From Nitrosomonas eutropha (GTDB lineage: Bacteria > Pseudomonadota > Gammaproteobacteria > Burkholderiales > Nitrosomonadaceae): a stretch of 36,188 nt of DNA. Numbering within the stretch: position 1 is the first letter of the stretch; each line of letters begins with the position of its first letter. Location of the stretch: contig NZ_QICQ01000028.1 of NCBI RefSeq assembly GCF_003201195.1, positions 1 through 36,188 on the forward strand. The letters run 5' to 3'. A model generated the notes under the pieces. The model was given only the letters and a program-made list of their open reading frames with translations. It was not told the origin of the DNA and did no database searches. The translations under genes and the position numbers were made by a program. Positions 1 through 9,024 of this stretch are shown here, piece by piece.

Positions 1-95
1 GTTTCCCTTGTTTTGTTGGTTGATCTGCCAGATCCTCAACAACAGGTTACACCGCTTCCTTCTCCCTTGTCATACACCAGAAATAATCATAGCTC
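1..95. repeat. 95-bp terminal inverted repeat, left copy
   Basis: These bases are the exact reverse complement of 36094-36188. Similarity stops sharply after the bases agctc at 91-95. Beyond that point the left side continues into AT-rich sequence, while the right side continues into a broken IS5-family transposase. The repeat probably belongs to a multicopy element extending beyond the window. It could equally be the overlap left where an assembly contig breaks at a repeat. A 64-codon reading frame that starts in the repeat runs into the unique sequence and looks like chance. Confidence 0.85.
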
Positions 96-197
96 GTTAA
101 AAATTAGAATGATGATAAAAATTGATGTGTTGTCTGAAAAACACGGCAAACTTTATGTAAATAATATTTGGGTCAGAAATATTTTCTATTTTCTCGC

Positions 198-224
198 TAA
201 AGTTTAACTTCAGATAGCCGATTT
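198..224 (+). promoter_or_regulatory. Sigma-28 (FliA)-like promoter
   Basis: TAAAGTTT (198-205), an 11-base spacer, then GCCGATTT (217-224). The FliA consensus known from E. coli is TAAAGTTT-N11-GCCGATAA, so the -35 is perfect, the spacing is exact and the -10 matches 6 of 8. Transcription would start near 231, about 50 bases before the ATG at 284. It implies flagellar-regulon control of the SH3-domain lipoprotein, which is inference. Confidence 0.6.
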
Positions 225-283
225 AGATGAGTGGGTCCATCAGCGCTTTTCGTTATATATTAATTTAAAGAGATTAAGCAAAG

Positions 284-1120
284 ATGCCAAGGTTTTGTCA
301 ATCCCAAGACAAACAATTACTAACTGTATTAATTTTGATATCCGTGGGATCGGGGATGGGAGGGTGTGCATCTTATCTGCAGCAAAAACCTCTTGTATCA
401 AGACAATCTATTAATCTTAAATCAGCGAATGCAGAAAAAACAGAGAAAATGGAAATTATTCCGATCCCGGAGAAGTTACCCTGCCATCGGCTGTATCAAG
501 AAGAAATTGTTGTTCTAAAACAGATGCTTGAAGAAAGAGATGAGTTGATCCGGAAGCTAAATGCCCGCGAGCTGGATCAAGTGCAGGCTTTGCAGGAAAC
601 AGCCAGTGAAATCAGTCGTGCCAAACACAAGCTGCACAGACTGGCTACACAACCAGAAACTGCCTCAAAAATAGCTGAGGTTGAGGTGGCCATGGCTGCG
701 CTTAAACAAACCAGGCAAAGTGAAGCAGATATTGCTTTCCAATCCCTGGCACAACGCTCGCTGGATGCGGCGATGGAAGCCTACAGACAAAAAGATTACA
801 GCAACGCAATGAATCACGCAGCACAATCTGGCGAATTTATTGATGCTATAAGCAATTCAGCAAGAAGAAATCTGGAGTCACAAGATGCTGTATTATCTTT
901 TCACGCCCCAATTCTCTTGCTTGTCACCCAGGACAGCAGCCTGCGAACAGATCCAGACAGCCATTCCAAGGTGATCAGCTTACTGAAAAAAAATACACAT
1001 CTAACCGCCACTTCCTACCACGGTAATTGGCTTCATGTACAAACTAAAGACAATCTGTCCGGCTGGATTCAGAGTCTATCGGTGGATATACAGATCAACG
1101 ATCAGAATTTTGAAAAATAG
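284..1120 (+). CDS. Lipoprotein with coiled coil and C-terminal bacterial SH3 domain
   Basis: A 278-residue predicted lipoprotein. The N-terminus has a hydrophobic stretch (about 11-25) ending in GMGGC, with Cys28 as the likely lipidated residue. Residues about 65-125 are charged, Leu/Glu/Lys-rich and probably coiled coil. The middle (about 140-200) is helical with Ala/Gln-rich segments. Residues about 208-270 resemble a bacterial SH3 domain (SH3b), with the SLRTDPDSHSKVISLL and GWIQS signatures; such domains usually bind peptidoglycan or envelope ligands. It stands alone, 211 bp before the OmpA-like gene. A sigma-28-like promoter lies upstream, suggesting control with motility genes. Exact function is unknown. 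Confidence 0.75.
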   Translation: MPRFCQSQDKQLLTVLILISVGSGMGGCASYLQQKPLVSRQSINLKSANAEKTEKMEIIPIPEKLPCHRLYQEEIVVLKQMLEERDELIRKLNARELDQVQALQETASEISRAKHKLHRLATQPETASKIAEVEVAMAALKQTRQSEADIAFQSLAQRSLDAAMEAYRQKDYSNAMNHAAQSGEFIDAISNSARRNLESQDAVLSFHAPILLLVTQDSSLRTDPDSHSKVISLLKKNTHLTATSYHGNWLHVQTKDNLSGWIQSLSVDIQINDQNFEK

Positions 1121-1331
1121 ATGTCTTTCCAAATACAGATTTTTTTACCTGGACTGTACCATTCCGGATAATAGCTAGCTAGATATTTAGTGAGGATCTC
1201 AAGCTGGTGGTTTTATTTTAGTAATTCCGGGTCAAATAACCAGACTGAAAGAAAAAATGATAGTTAATTATTTTTCCAATTACTTCTGTTACAGTACAAC
1301 TAGATTTTCTTTCAAAAAGAGAGGTGGATTT

Positions 1332-1994
1332 ATGTATAAAGCAATAGTAATAACAGCATCTTTGGTTGGATTTATTGTTTCTGGATGTGCCGACATGACC
1401 GCAACCCAGCGAGGATCCGGCACAGGTGCATTGCTTGGCGCAGGCACAGGCGCAGCAATAGGAGCATTGGCCGGAGGTGGAAAAGGTGCCGCGATTGGTG
1501 CCGGTGCTGGTGCTGCATTAGGAGCTGGTGCCGGTTATTTGTGGTCTAAAAGAATGGAAGAACAAAAAATTCAGATGGAAAATGCCACTGCCGGTACAGG
1601 TGTGATGGTGTCGCAAACAGCAGATAATCGACTGATGTTGAACATCCCCAGTGATATTTCATTTGATACAGGGAGTGCCCAGATCAAACCAGGTTTTCGT
1701 CCAATTTTGGACAGTTTTGCAACTAGTTTATTGAATAATCCCGGCACTCACGTAACTATCGTCGGGCACACCGACAATACTGGTAGCGATGCTGTCAACA
1801 ATCCTCTATCCGTAAATCGTGCGGCCAGTACGCGTGAATACCTGGCAGGTCGTGGCGTTCCTTTTCAGAGAATCCAGATTGATGGCCGCGGCTCGTATCA
1901 GCCGGTTGCTTCGAATAATACCGCCGCAGGTCGAGCAAGAAATCGCAGGGTAGAGATCTACGTTTCGGAAACACGGGGTGGATCAGTTCAATAA
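1332..1994 (+). CDS. OmpA-family lipoprotein with glycine-zipper region (YiaD-like)
   Basis: A 220-residue outer-membrane lipoprotein. I start at ATG 1332 because GAGAGGTGG lies just upstream and the signal peptide then ends in the lipobox IVSGC (Cys19). The frame is open upstream to 1257, but that extension would place about 25 residues before the signal sequence. Residues about 28-72 are a Gly/Ala-rich glycine zipper, as in YiaD and YMGG-type proteins. Residues about 105-213 form an OmpA C-terminal peptidoglycan-binding domain with FDTGSAQIKP, GHTDNTGS and the closing GRARNRRVEI motif. The expected role is anchoring the outer membrane to murein. It is 27 bp upstream of sppA and may be cotranscribed with it. 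Confidence 0.88.
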   Translation: MYKAIVITASLVGFIVSGCADMTATQRGSGTGALLGAGTGAAIGALAGGGKGAAIGAGAGAALGAGAGYLWSKRMEEQKIQMENATAGTGVMVSQTADNRLMLNIPSDISFDTGSAQIKPGFRPILDSFATSLLNNPGTHVTIVGHTDNTGSDAVNNPLSVNRAASTREYLAGRGVPFQRIQIDGRGSYQPVASNNTAAGRARNRRVEIYVSETRGGSVQ

Positions 1995-2021
1995 ATTGAC
2001 CGGGGTGAGTGACTAATATTT

Positions 2022-2975
2022 ATGGCTGATACAGAAAATACCAACAAGGAAAAATGGGAGAGAGAAACACTGCGGGATTTGGTGTTTTCCTCTCTGAAGG
2101 AGCAGAAAAAAGCACGCAACTGGGGTATTTTTTTCCGCTTGCTAACCTTTTCTTATTTATTTACGCTACTTTTTTGGGGGTTAGGTTGGTTAGATACCGA
2201 AGCAACAGGTGGTTTTGGCAAGCACACTGCACTGGTTGATTTGCGCGGTGAAATTACTGCGGATGGTTTAAACAGCGCAGAAAATATTAATACCGGACTG
2301 AAAAAAGCATTTGAAGATAAAAATACAGCTGCTGTGATATTACGGATTAATAGCCCTGGTGGCAGCCCGGTTCAGGCTGGCTCTATTAACGATGAAATTC
2401 ATCGGTTGCGTACACAGCATCCTGATATTCCCTTATATGCCGTAGTTGAAGATATTTGCGCTTCGGGAGGTTATTACATCGCTGTTGCAGCGGACAAAAT
2501 TTTCGTAGATAAGGCCAGTATCGTAGGATCAATTGGCGTACTCATGGATGGATTCGGATTTACCGGGACGCTTGAAAAATTGGGGATAGAGCGTCGCTTG
2601 TTGACAGCTGGAGAAAACAAGGGGTTTCTTGATCCTTTCTCGCCTTCCGACCCTGGACAGAGAGAACACGCCAAGAAAATGCTGGTGGAAATTCATCAGC
2701 AATTTATCCAGGTCGTTCAGGATGGCAGAGGGGATCGCTTGAAAGACAATCCTGAGATTTTTAGCGGTATGGTCTGGACAGGAGCTAGAAGTATAGAGTT
2801 GGGTCTGGCCGATGCCTTAGGCAGTATGGATTATGTTGCTCGCGAAGTGATTCAGGCAGAACGTATCGTTGATTATACCGTTCAGGAAGGGATTACAGAA
2901 CGCTTTGCCAAGCGGTTTGGTCGGGTCGCAACAGATTTACTGACCGATACTAGATTTGCGTGGCTTATCCGCTGA
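2022..2975 (+). CDS. sppA: Signal peptide peptidase SppA, S49 family (short form)
   Basis: 317 residues, the single-domain form of this inner-membrane serine protease, which degrades cleaved signal peptides. An N-terminal cytoplasmic segment is followed by one transmembrane helix (about 35-56). The S49 core then shows RINSPGGSPVQAG (108-120), the nucleophile in CASGGYY (Ser148), and a Lys in GENKGFLDPFSP (Lys200) at the position of the catalytic base in the Ser/Lys dyad. ASIVGSIGV and the C-terminal GLADALG motif are also typical. The ribosome binding site (ggggtgag) is weak. It ends only 9 bp from the convergent rfbD. Confidence 0.92.
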   Translation: MADTENTNKEKWERETLRDLVFSSLKEQKKARNWGIFFRLLTFSYLFTLLFWGLGWLDTEATGGFGKHTALVDLRGEITADGLNSAENINTGLKKAFEDKNTAAVILRINSPGGSPVQAGSINDEIHRLRTQHPDIPLYAVVEDICASGGYYIAVAADKIFVDKASIVGSIGVLMDGFGFTGTLEKLGIERRLLTAGENKGFLDPFSPSDPGQREHAKKMLVEIHQQFIQVVQDGRGDRLKDNPEIFSGMVWTGARSIELGLADALGSMDYVAREVIQAERIVDYTVQEGITERFAKRFGRVATDLLTDTRFAWLIR

Positions 2976-2984
2976 GTGCTGGTT

Positions 2985-3881
2985 TTACTGTGAGTAAATT
3001 TCACTTAGCATACGAGTCACTCCGGTTTGCCAGTGTGGGAGATAGAGATTGAAAGTATTGCGCAACTTATCTGTATTCAAACGCGAATTTAAAGGGCGTT
3101 TGGCAGACGTTACAAAAGCCTTGCTGTGAATCGGAGTGACTGCACTTGGGCGGACCTTGACCAGAAGATTGTGTTCACAAGCAAAGTTCAGCAAAAATTG
3201 TGCGTAGTTGCACCAGGAAACTTCTCCATTAGCCGTAACATGATAGATACCTGATTTTTCAGGATGCCTCAGTAATTGTGGAATGGCCTGAGCTGTTACA
3301 TCAGCCAGTAGTTCCGCACCTGTAGGCGCTCCGATCTGGTCATCAATAATTGTCAGCTGCTCTTTTTCTTGCGCGAGTCGCAAAATGGTTCTTATGAAAT
3401 TCTTTCCGCGAGCTGCGTAGACCCAACTGGTGCGTAAAATCAGGTGCTTGCAGTTTGATTTCCGGATTGATTCTTCACCCCGTAATTTACTCTGGCCATA
3501 AATATTAACGGGTAAAGTTGGATCTGTTTCCAACCATGGGCGCTCACCACTACCATCGAATACATAATCGGTAGAATAATGAATCAGCCAGGCACCCATT
3601 TGTTCAGCCAGTTGCGCTAGTAATTCAGGCGCCTCGGTATTGATGCGAAAAGCTAGTTCTGGCTCATTTTCTGCCTGGTCAACCGCGGTATACGCTGCTG
3701 CATTGACGATAACGTCAGGGCGAATAGCCTGCAGCGTATGTGTCATTCCTGCCAGATTTGTCAGATCGCCGCAATAGTGTAAATCCCGTCGATCCAGCGC
3801 AATCAATTTGCCCAACGGAGCCAGGCTACGCTGTAGCTCCCAGCCGACCTGGCCATTTTTACCAAAGAGCAATATTTTCAC
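2985..3881 (-). CDS. rfbD: dTDP-4-dehydrorhamnose reductase
   Basis: 298 residues, an SDR-family reductase for the last step of dTDP-L-rhamnose synthesis (NAD(P)H reduction of dTDP-4-keto-rhamnose). It has the Rossmann motif GKNGQVG at 7-13, STDYVFDG (103-110), and the catalytic pair Tyr128-x3-Lys132 (YGQSK). The start is GTG at 3881, whose GTGA overlaps the TGA stop of rfbB by 4 bp, so the two genes are translationally coupled. The partner genes rfbA and rfbC are not in the window. The product feeds LPS or exopolysaccharide synthesis. Confidence 0.93.
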   Translation of the reverse strand: MKILLFGKNGQVGWELQRSLAPLGKLIALDRRDLHYCGDLTNLAGMTHTLQAIRPDVIVNAAAYTAVDQAENEPELAFRINTEAPELLAQLAEQMGAWLIHYSTDYVFDGSGERPWLETDPTLPVNIYGQSKLRGEESIRKSNCKHLILRTSWVYAARGKNFIRTILRLAQEKEQLTIIDDQIGAPTGAELLADVTAQAIPQLLRHPEKSGIYHVTANGEVSWCNYAQFLLNFACEHNLLVKVRPSAVTPIHSKAFVTSAKRPLNSRLNTDKLRNTFNLYLPHWQTGVTRMLSEIYSQ

Positions 3882-4939
3882 TGTGATCGCCCGGTATAGT
3901 TAATTTCAACCCATTTCCGGTAGTCGCCCGATTGCACTTCTGCAACCCAGTCATGATTTTCCAGATACCATTGAATAGTTTTACGGATACCAGTCTCAAA
4001 TGTTTCCAGCGGCCTCCAGCCAAGTTCTCGTTCTATTTTATGTGCGTTGATCGCATAGCGACGATCGTGGCCAGGGCGATCAGCCACATGAGTAATTAGT
4101 GCGCGATAATCTTTTTGTTGAAATTGCTGAAGTACGTCGCAAATGGTGTGTATGATTTCAAGATTACTTTTTTCATTCCAGCCTCCAATATTGTAGGTTT
4201 CCCCTGGTTGTCCTTTTTCCAGAACAACACGAATAGCTTGGCAGTGATCATTTACATACAGCCAGTCGCGGATCTGCTGGCCATCCCCATAAACAGGCAG
4301 CGGTTTGCCTGCTAGAGCATTGACGATCATCAGAGGAATCAGTTTCTCAGGAAACTGATATGCCCCATAGTTGTTGGAACAATGTGTAGTCAGTACCGGC
4401 AGGCCATAAGTATGGTGGTAGGCACGGACAAGACAGTCACTGGAGGCCTTGCTGGCGGAATAAGGGCTATTAGGTTGAAAGCAGTGATTTTCAGTAAATG
4501 CAGGAGCATCCTTGGTTAATGTGCCGAAAACCTCATCTGTAGAAACATGCAGGAATCGGAAATTTTCCTTGCGTGAGACAGACAAATCTCCCCAGTAATG
4601 ACGAGCTGCTTCCAGCAACCGGAATGTGCCGGTGATGTTGGTCTGAATAAAATATTCGGGCCCATGGATAGAGCGATCCACATGGCTTTCTGCCGCCATA
4701 TGAATAATGGCACGAGGTTGATAGCGTTCAAGGAGAGTGGATATTCTCTCACTATCGCAGATGTCCCCCTGCACAAAGATATGCTGAGGATTATTGGTGA
4801 GTGAAACAAGATTATGCAGATTTCCAGCGTAGGTCAATTTGTCAAGGTTAACGATATTCTCATCCGTATTCTTGACCCAATCCAGTATGAAATTTGTTCC
4901 TATAAAACCGGCGCCGCCGGTAATCAAGATCGTTGACAT
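3878..4939 (-). CDS. rfbB: dTDP-glucose 4,6-dehydratase
   Basis: 353 residues, an extended SDR enzyme converting dTDP-glucose to dTDP-4-keto-6-deoxyglucose. NAD-binding GGAGFIG lies at 8-14. The catalytic TDE triad is at 134-136 (STDEVFG), and Tyr160-x3-Lys164 lies in YSASKASSD. Length is normal for the family. It begins 3 bp after the tilS stop and overlaps rfbD by 4 bp, so it is read in a minus-strand unit accA-tilS-rfbB-rfbD. Pairing with tilS is unusual; the rhamnose genes usually sit with rfbA and rfbC. Confidence 0.95.
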   Translation of the reverse strand: MSTILITGGAGFIGTNFILDWVKNTDENIVNLDKLTYAGNLHNLVSLTNNPQHIFVQGDICDSERISTLLERYQPRAIIHMAAESHVDRSIHGPEYFIQTNITGTFRLLEAARHYWGDLSVSRKENFRFLHVSTDEVFGTLTKDAPAFTENHCFQPNSPYSASKASSDCLVRAYHHTYGLPVLTTHCSNNYGAYQFPEKLIPLMIVNALAGKPLPVYGDGQQIRDWLYVNDHCQAIRVVLEKGQPGETYNIGGWNEKSNLEIIHTICDVLQQFQQKDYRALITHVADRPGHDRRYAINAHKIERELGWRPLETFETGIRKTIQWYLENHDWVAEVQSGDYRKWVEINYTGRSQ

Positions 4940-4942
4940 ATA

Positions 4943-6322
4943 TCAGTGAATTGAAGATTGATTGGTCTGATCGGGGCGCCATGTTACCACTAGCCCGGCT
5001 CTTCCCATTGGTGCCTGAAAGTTACAGTCGATGCCGATTCCAGCTACCCAGACAAGCTGATCCCCACAGAAAAGTAACGGCAATGTGTTGCGCTTCCACG
5101 GAGGAAGTGAGGCTTCCTGTAGAATTTTTTTCAGGCTGCGACGAGGACGTTTACAATCTGGCTGGAATCGTTCTCCACCGGATCGTGAACGGATTGTAAC
5201 AATCTGCTGATCCAGTTTGGCCAGGTCAATTCCCGCGTTGTCTTGCCGAGTAAACTCAAGTATGCCTTTCAATGGTTCAATAGCCAAGCGTTGCTGGCCT
5301 TGCCAGATAACAGGCGATATTGATTCCGACAGGGAATCAGCAGGCAGAAATTCGATTAGTCCACGGTAGCAGCGAATTTCCAAAGCATCTACCTCGAACT
5401 GAAAATGGGTATCAGCTTGTATGTTATGCAGCTGACGCAAAATCTCTTCCAGTTTTGCGGAACTTGGCAACCGCACCATTTGCTGTGCTAACAAATAACG
5501 CAGCAAATTCCCAGCACGGGCTAGATCAAGCTCACGCAGCCCTCGCAAGCTCAATTTATCTACGATCATAGTATTTTCAGCATCTATTTTTGCCAGTTCA
5601 TCCAGTAAATGAGCTGCTTCACCAAGATGTCGGGCAGATCTGGACAATATCTTGCGGTAAGAGGGGTAGCGCTGTTCTATTAAAGGTAAAATCCGGTGCC
5701 GTAAAAAATTACGGTCATAAGAAACATCCAGATTGCTTTCATCGGTTACCCATGACAAACCATGCAACTTTGCATATTTCATGATTTCTGAGCGCGGAAC
5801 ATTAAGTAAGGGTCTGAGTAATTTGATGGCTTTGCCTGATTCAAATAATCTGACTGTCGGCATAGCACTGAGCCCTTTAACACCTGCACCACGCAATAGC
5901 TGCAGTAGCAATGTCTCAACCTGATCATCCTGATGTTGCGCCAACAAGACATAATCTGCCTGAATTTGCCTGAATATTTGATAACGAGCTTCTCTGGCAA
6001 CCGCTTCCAGGCTTTCCTGTGGCTGCTTGCTGATCTTTAATCGATGAATTGATAAGGGAATAGCAACACTGTCGCAAAGTGTTTGGCAGAAAGCACTCCA
6101 TTGACCTGAATATGTGCTGATACCATGTTCAACATGAATTGCAGATACATCCAGTGGCATTAATTTGGAAAACTTTATAAGCAGGTGTAGCAATACCACA
6201 GAATCTACGCCACCACTCAGAGCAACTACCAGACAATCACCAGGCCTGATTTGTGCATTCAGATTATGGAAAAAACAGCTGGTTATATCATTAATCGGGT
6301 TTATTGATTTTGAATCTGCCAT
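4943..6322 (-). CDS. tilS: tRNA(Ile)-lysidine synthetase
   Basis: About 459 residues. TilS uses ATP to attach lysine to C34 of the tRNA-Ile CAU anticodon, giving AUA decoding. The N-terminal PP-loop is SGGVDS at 36-41. [19 protein letters not shown] and the family's FLRHRILP stretch follow, and the C-terminal TilS domain contains [21 protein letters not shown] chose ATG 6322; the frame stays open to a TTG at 6340, which has no better ribosome binding site. Either start overlaps the 3' end of accA (32 or 50 bp), so translation is probably coupled. The gene lies 3 bp before rfbB. Confidence 0.93.
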   Translation of the reverse strand: MADSKSINPINDITSCFFHNLNAQIRPGDCLVVALSGGVDSVVLLHLLIKFSKLMPLDVSAIHVEHGISTYSGQWSAFCQTLCDSVAIPLSIHRLKISKQPQESLEAVAREARYQIFRQIQADYVLLAQHQDDQVETLLLQLLRGAGVKGLSAMPTVRLFESGKAIKLLRPLLNVPRSEIMKYAKLHGLSWVTDESNLDVSYDRNFLRHRILPLIEQRYPSYRKILSRSARHLGEAAHLLDELAKIDAENTMIVDKLSLRGLRELDLARAGNLLRYLLAQQMVRLPSSAKLEEILRQLHNIQADTHFQFEVDALEIRCYRGLIEFLPADSLSESISPVIWQGQQRLAIEPLKGILEFTRQDNAGIDLAKLDQQIVTIRSRSGGERFQPDCKRPRRSLKKILQEASLPPWKRNTLPLLFCGDQLVWVAGIGIDCNFQAPMGRAGLVVTWRPDQTNQSSIH

Positions 6323-7259
6323 ATCCAAGCAGCCGATCAAGGCGTTTCTGCAGTAATGTTTCCAAAGGAATATCCTGCAATTTCCGTAGTGATTCTTGCA
6401 ATGCCTGTCTGACGGATTGCATCACAGCCGGGTAGTCACGGTGTGCACCACCAACAGGTTCGGGAATGATGGTATCGATTAGGGCCATTTCTTTGAGGCG
6501 GTCGGCAGTAATACCCAGTATCTCAGCTGCATCGGATGCCTTGTCCGCACTTTTCCATAAAATAGATGCACACCCTTCCGGCGAGATTACTGAATAGACT
6601 GAATATTGCAGCATCAGACTGGTATCACCCACAGCAATAGCCAGTGCCCCCCCTGATCCACCTTCGCCGATAATAATACAAATAATAGGGATCCTAAGCC
6701 CTGCCATAACATAAAGATTTTTACCAATAGCTTCAGATTGCCCACGCTCTTCGGCATCTATACCTGGATAGGCGCCTGGTGTATCAACAAAGGTGATCAG
6801 TGGAATCGAGAATTTTTCTGCAAGACGCATGAGTCGGAGTGCTTTGCGATACCCTTCCGGCTTGGGCATGCCAAAATTACGATAGATTTTTTCCTTGGTA
6901 TCGTGTCCTTTCTGGTGCCCAATCAGCATAACAGTCTGACCGTTAAAGTGCGCCAGTCCACCAACAATAGCCCGATCATCCGCGAAATTTCTATCGCCAT
7001 GCAATTCTTCAAAATCTGTAAATAGATGTTTTATATAATCAAGCGTGGACGGGCGTAGAGGATGACGTGCCACTTGTGAAATCTGCCAAGGTGTTAGTTT
7101 TGCATAAACACTTTTGGTCAGTCCTTGGCTTTTTGCTTGTAAGCGAGTGATTTCAGCCGAGATGTCCAATGCAGAATTATCCTGGGCAAAGCGCAATTGC
7201 TCTATTTTTGCCTCAAATTCCTCAATGCCTTTTTCAAAGTCCAGAAAGACGTTTTTCAT
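6291..7259 (-). CDS. accA: Acetyl-CoA carboxylase carboxyltransferase subunit alpha
   Basis: 322 residues, normal length. AccA with AccD forms the carboxyltransferase that moves CO2 from carboxybiotin to acetyl-CoA, the first committed step of fatty acid synthesis. Recognisable segments are [17 protein letters not shown] near the N-terminus, [43 protein letters not shown] and [15 protein letters not shown], then [11 protein letters not shown]. It heads the minus-strand run, and its end overlaps the start of tilS. The accA-tilS neighbourhood recurs in betaproteobacteria. Confidence 0.96.
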   Translation of the reverse strand: MKNVFLDFEKGIEEFEAKIEQLRFAQDNSALDISAEITRLQAKSQGLTKSVYAKLTPWQISQVARHPLRPSTLDYIKHLFTDFEELHGDRNFADDRAIVGGLAHFNGQTVMLIGHQKGHDTKEKIYRNFGMPKPEGYRKALRLMRLAEKFSIPLITFVDTPGAYPGIDAEERGQSEAIGKNLYVMAGLRIPIICIIIGEGGSGGALAIAVGDTSLMLQYSVYSVISPEGCASILWKSADKASDAAEILGITADRLKEMALIDTIIPEPVGGAHRDYPAVMQSVRQALQESLRKLQDIPLETLLQKRLDRLLGYGRFKINKPD

Positions 7260-7382
7260 GCAGATTGATAAGATTGAAAGAAGTGAAAAAGCGCGATGAT
7301 ACAGGATTAACCTGTATCACTCATTGATGTCTAAAAGAATCGAGCGGGCATGTAACACCGAAAGCCAATTACCTCTATATTA

Positions 7383-7601
7383 TTATGACAGTTGCTGTCT
7401 GACCACTTCAAATCCGGCGCCTTCAATTACCTGGCTAAAAACTATATCTTCGCGCGAACCATCATGCTGAACGATTGCCTGTCCATTAATAAGAGATACC
7501 TCAACATTGTTTACCCCGGGAATCTTTTCTAATACGGCCTTGACACTGCTGACACACCCTCCACAAGTCATTCCCTTGATATGAACAATAGTCGTTGGCA
7601 T
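7383..7601 (-). CDS. Heavy-metal-associated domain protein, CopZ-like
   Basis: 72 residues forming a single HMA (ferredoxin-like beta-alpha-beta-beta-alpha-beta) domain with the metal-binding motif GMTCGGC at about 10-16, followed by VEVSLINGQAIV. Such free domains are cytoplasmic copper chaperones (CopZ) or, with related sequences, mercury-binding proteins. aaGAGGAG lies about 5 bases before the ATG, a strong ribosome binding site. No CopA-type ATPase or CueR/MerR regulator is adjacent. It lies 123 bp upstream of accA on the same strand. Copper is likely but not proven from sequence. Confidence 0.87.
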   Translation of the reverse strand: MPTTIVHIKGMTCGGCVSSVKAVLEKIPGVNNVEVSLINGQAIVQHDGSREDIVFSQVIEGAGFEVVRQQLS

Positions 7602-7828
7602 AAAAAACTCCTCTTGCTAAAAGATAAAATGAACAAAGTTCCTGCTTGCCAGAATTTTTAACAGTGCTGAACTGAGATTGCTGATACGGCCAAATCAAGA
7701 TCACATACGCCCCCACACAACTCTTACAGATTATTTTTGGCACATGCGGTAAACCTCGTCCTCTCAACAAACAGCGCTTCAGTAATTAATGCAGACAGTT
7801 TATTTGTTTTTTTATCAAGCCATTAACT

Positions 7829-8541
7829 TCAGTCTCTTTCACCCAGCAAGGCAAGCAATAACTGCACCAGATTTATTATAAACAAATTAGATAGACTGAG
7901 ATAAATACCCGGTGCCGCCATAACGTAGTTGGTTTCACCGCTATTTATGATCCGGCTTACATCGAACAGGATAAACCCAGAGAAAACCAGTATTGCTACA
8001 GCTGGAATAGCCAGTGAAACTGCCGGGATTACCAGAAATAAATTAACCAGAGAAGCTAAAATAACCAATATCAGTCCGGCCAGCAAAAAATTACCAAGGA
8101 ACCCGAAATCCTTACGAGTTACCGTTGCCGCGCTTGCCAATGTAAAAAAATGATACCGGTTCCTGCAGCAGCAAGACCAATCAGCTGGGTACCATTGTTA
8201 AACTGTAACGCATACTGAAGCAAAGGGCCCAACCACCACCCGGCAACAAAGGTAAACAAGGAAAGAAGAATTACGCCTCCAATGCTGTTGCGTGTAGCAC
8301 TGGCAGCAAACATTAAACCAATCATTGCGGCCAGCATTATATGTGAACCCATAATTGGAGATTGTGCCAAGAACGAAAAATCTGTATTAACGCCAATAGC
8401 TGAGCCAGCTATGGTTGGAATCATGGTTAATGCACGCATCAAATAAGTATTTCTCAACACCTTGTTATGTATACTTGGACTTAATGCCTTTAATACAGGA
8501 ATCAGGAATACAGGAACTGCATATTTGGAATCAGATTGCAT
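7829..8541 (-). pseudogene. Bax inhibitor-1/YccA-family membrane protein, frameshifted
   Basis: Two minus-strand frames together make one polytopic protein of about 235 residues. The upstream frame (to 8119) carries the cytoplasmic N-terminus and about four membrane helices. It ends in GTGIIFLHWQARQR and a stop. The second frame resumes with ASAATVTRKDFGFLGNFL, the conserved YccA continuation, and adds further helices (to 7829). Reading one more T in the T7 run (A7 at 8144-8150 on the given strand) restores GTGIIFFTLASAATVTRKD. I start at ATG 8541; a GTG at 8556 is possible. It may be a true pseudogene, a phase-variable tract or a sequencing error. Confidence 0.85.
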
Positions 8542-9024
8542 ATCCTTTATCTTCACTAAAAATTAAATGAATGTGAGCAACTTAGGCTACCTTGAGGAGA
8601 CAAAAGTTGCAATTCGATTCTCAAGCTGCCGCATATATCCACTTTATCACAAGGGTTTTAGTAAATTATTTATCAAATTCTCTATATTTGTAGACGAACA
8701 AACTCCATACAAAATGACAAAATAAAAAATATCTCAAGGCAGCAAAGGGTATTGGGATACAAGAAGATAAAAAGAGCAATATCCATGATAATTACATGGA
8801 TATTTTTTCTATAAAAATCATGCATCTTCCTTCTTGTGCAAGCAGCGTCTGGATGCTAAGATTGCCCCAAAAAAATCGTCACTCGGCTCCTGCTTCTGTT
8901 TGTTGGTTCGGCTAAACGGCCAGGCAAATATTCTTATGAGCAGCTAATTGTGAGGCGTGGAGATGCTACAGGATCACAGGCGAGCTGCTGAAATTGATTT
9001 GGTAATTAATGTGGGGGGTAAGAT
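8542..9024. other. Long non-coding region upstream of the cox cluster
   Basis: About 480 bp between the divergent YccA-like gene and coxB. No convincing reading frame is present. It should hold the cox promoter and the YccA-like promoter, but I cannot place either with confidence. It contains one hairpin (8778-8808). A strong ribosome binding site (GGGGGGTAAG) immediately precedes the coxB ATG. Confidence 0.5.
8778..8808 (+). other. Hairpin followed by T run
   Basis: A perfect 10-bp inverted repeat, AATATCCATG (8778-8787) and CATGGATATT (8795-8804), has a 7-base loop and ends in six Ts (8803-8808). The form is that of an intrinsic terminator, but the stem is AT-rich and no gene is read into it from the left. 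It could instead be a regulator operator or an mRNA leader structure upstream of coxB. Confidence 0.35.

Noticed and set aside
13..207. 64-codon frame at the left end
   Set aside because: It starts in the 95-bp repeat and runs into AT-rich unique sequence; the same first 28 residues continue differently at the right end, so the frame is accidental.
7602..7828. CueR-type operator upstream of the HMA-domain gene
   Set aside because: No long dyad with the expected spacing between promoter elements was visible.
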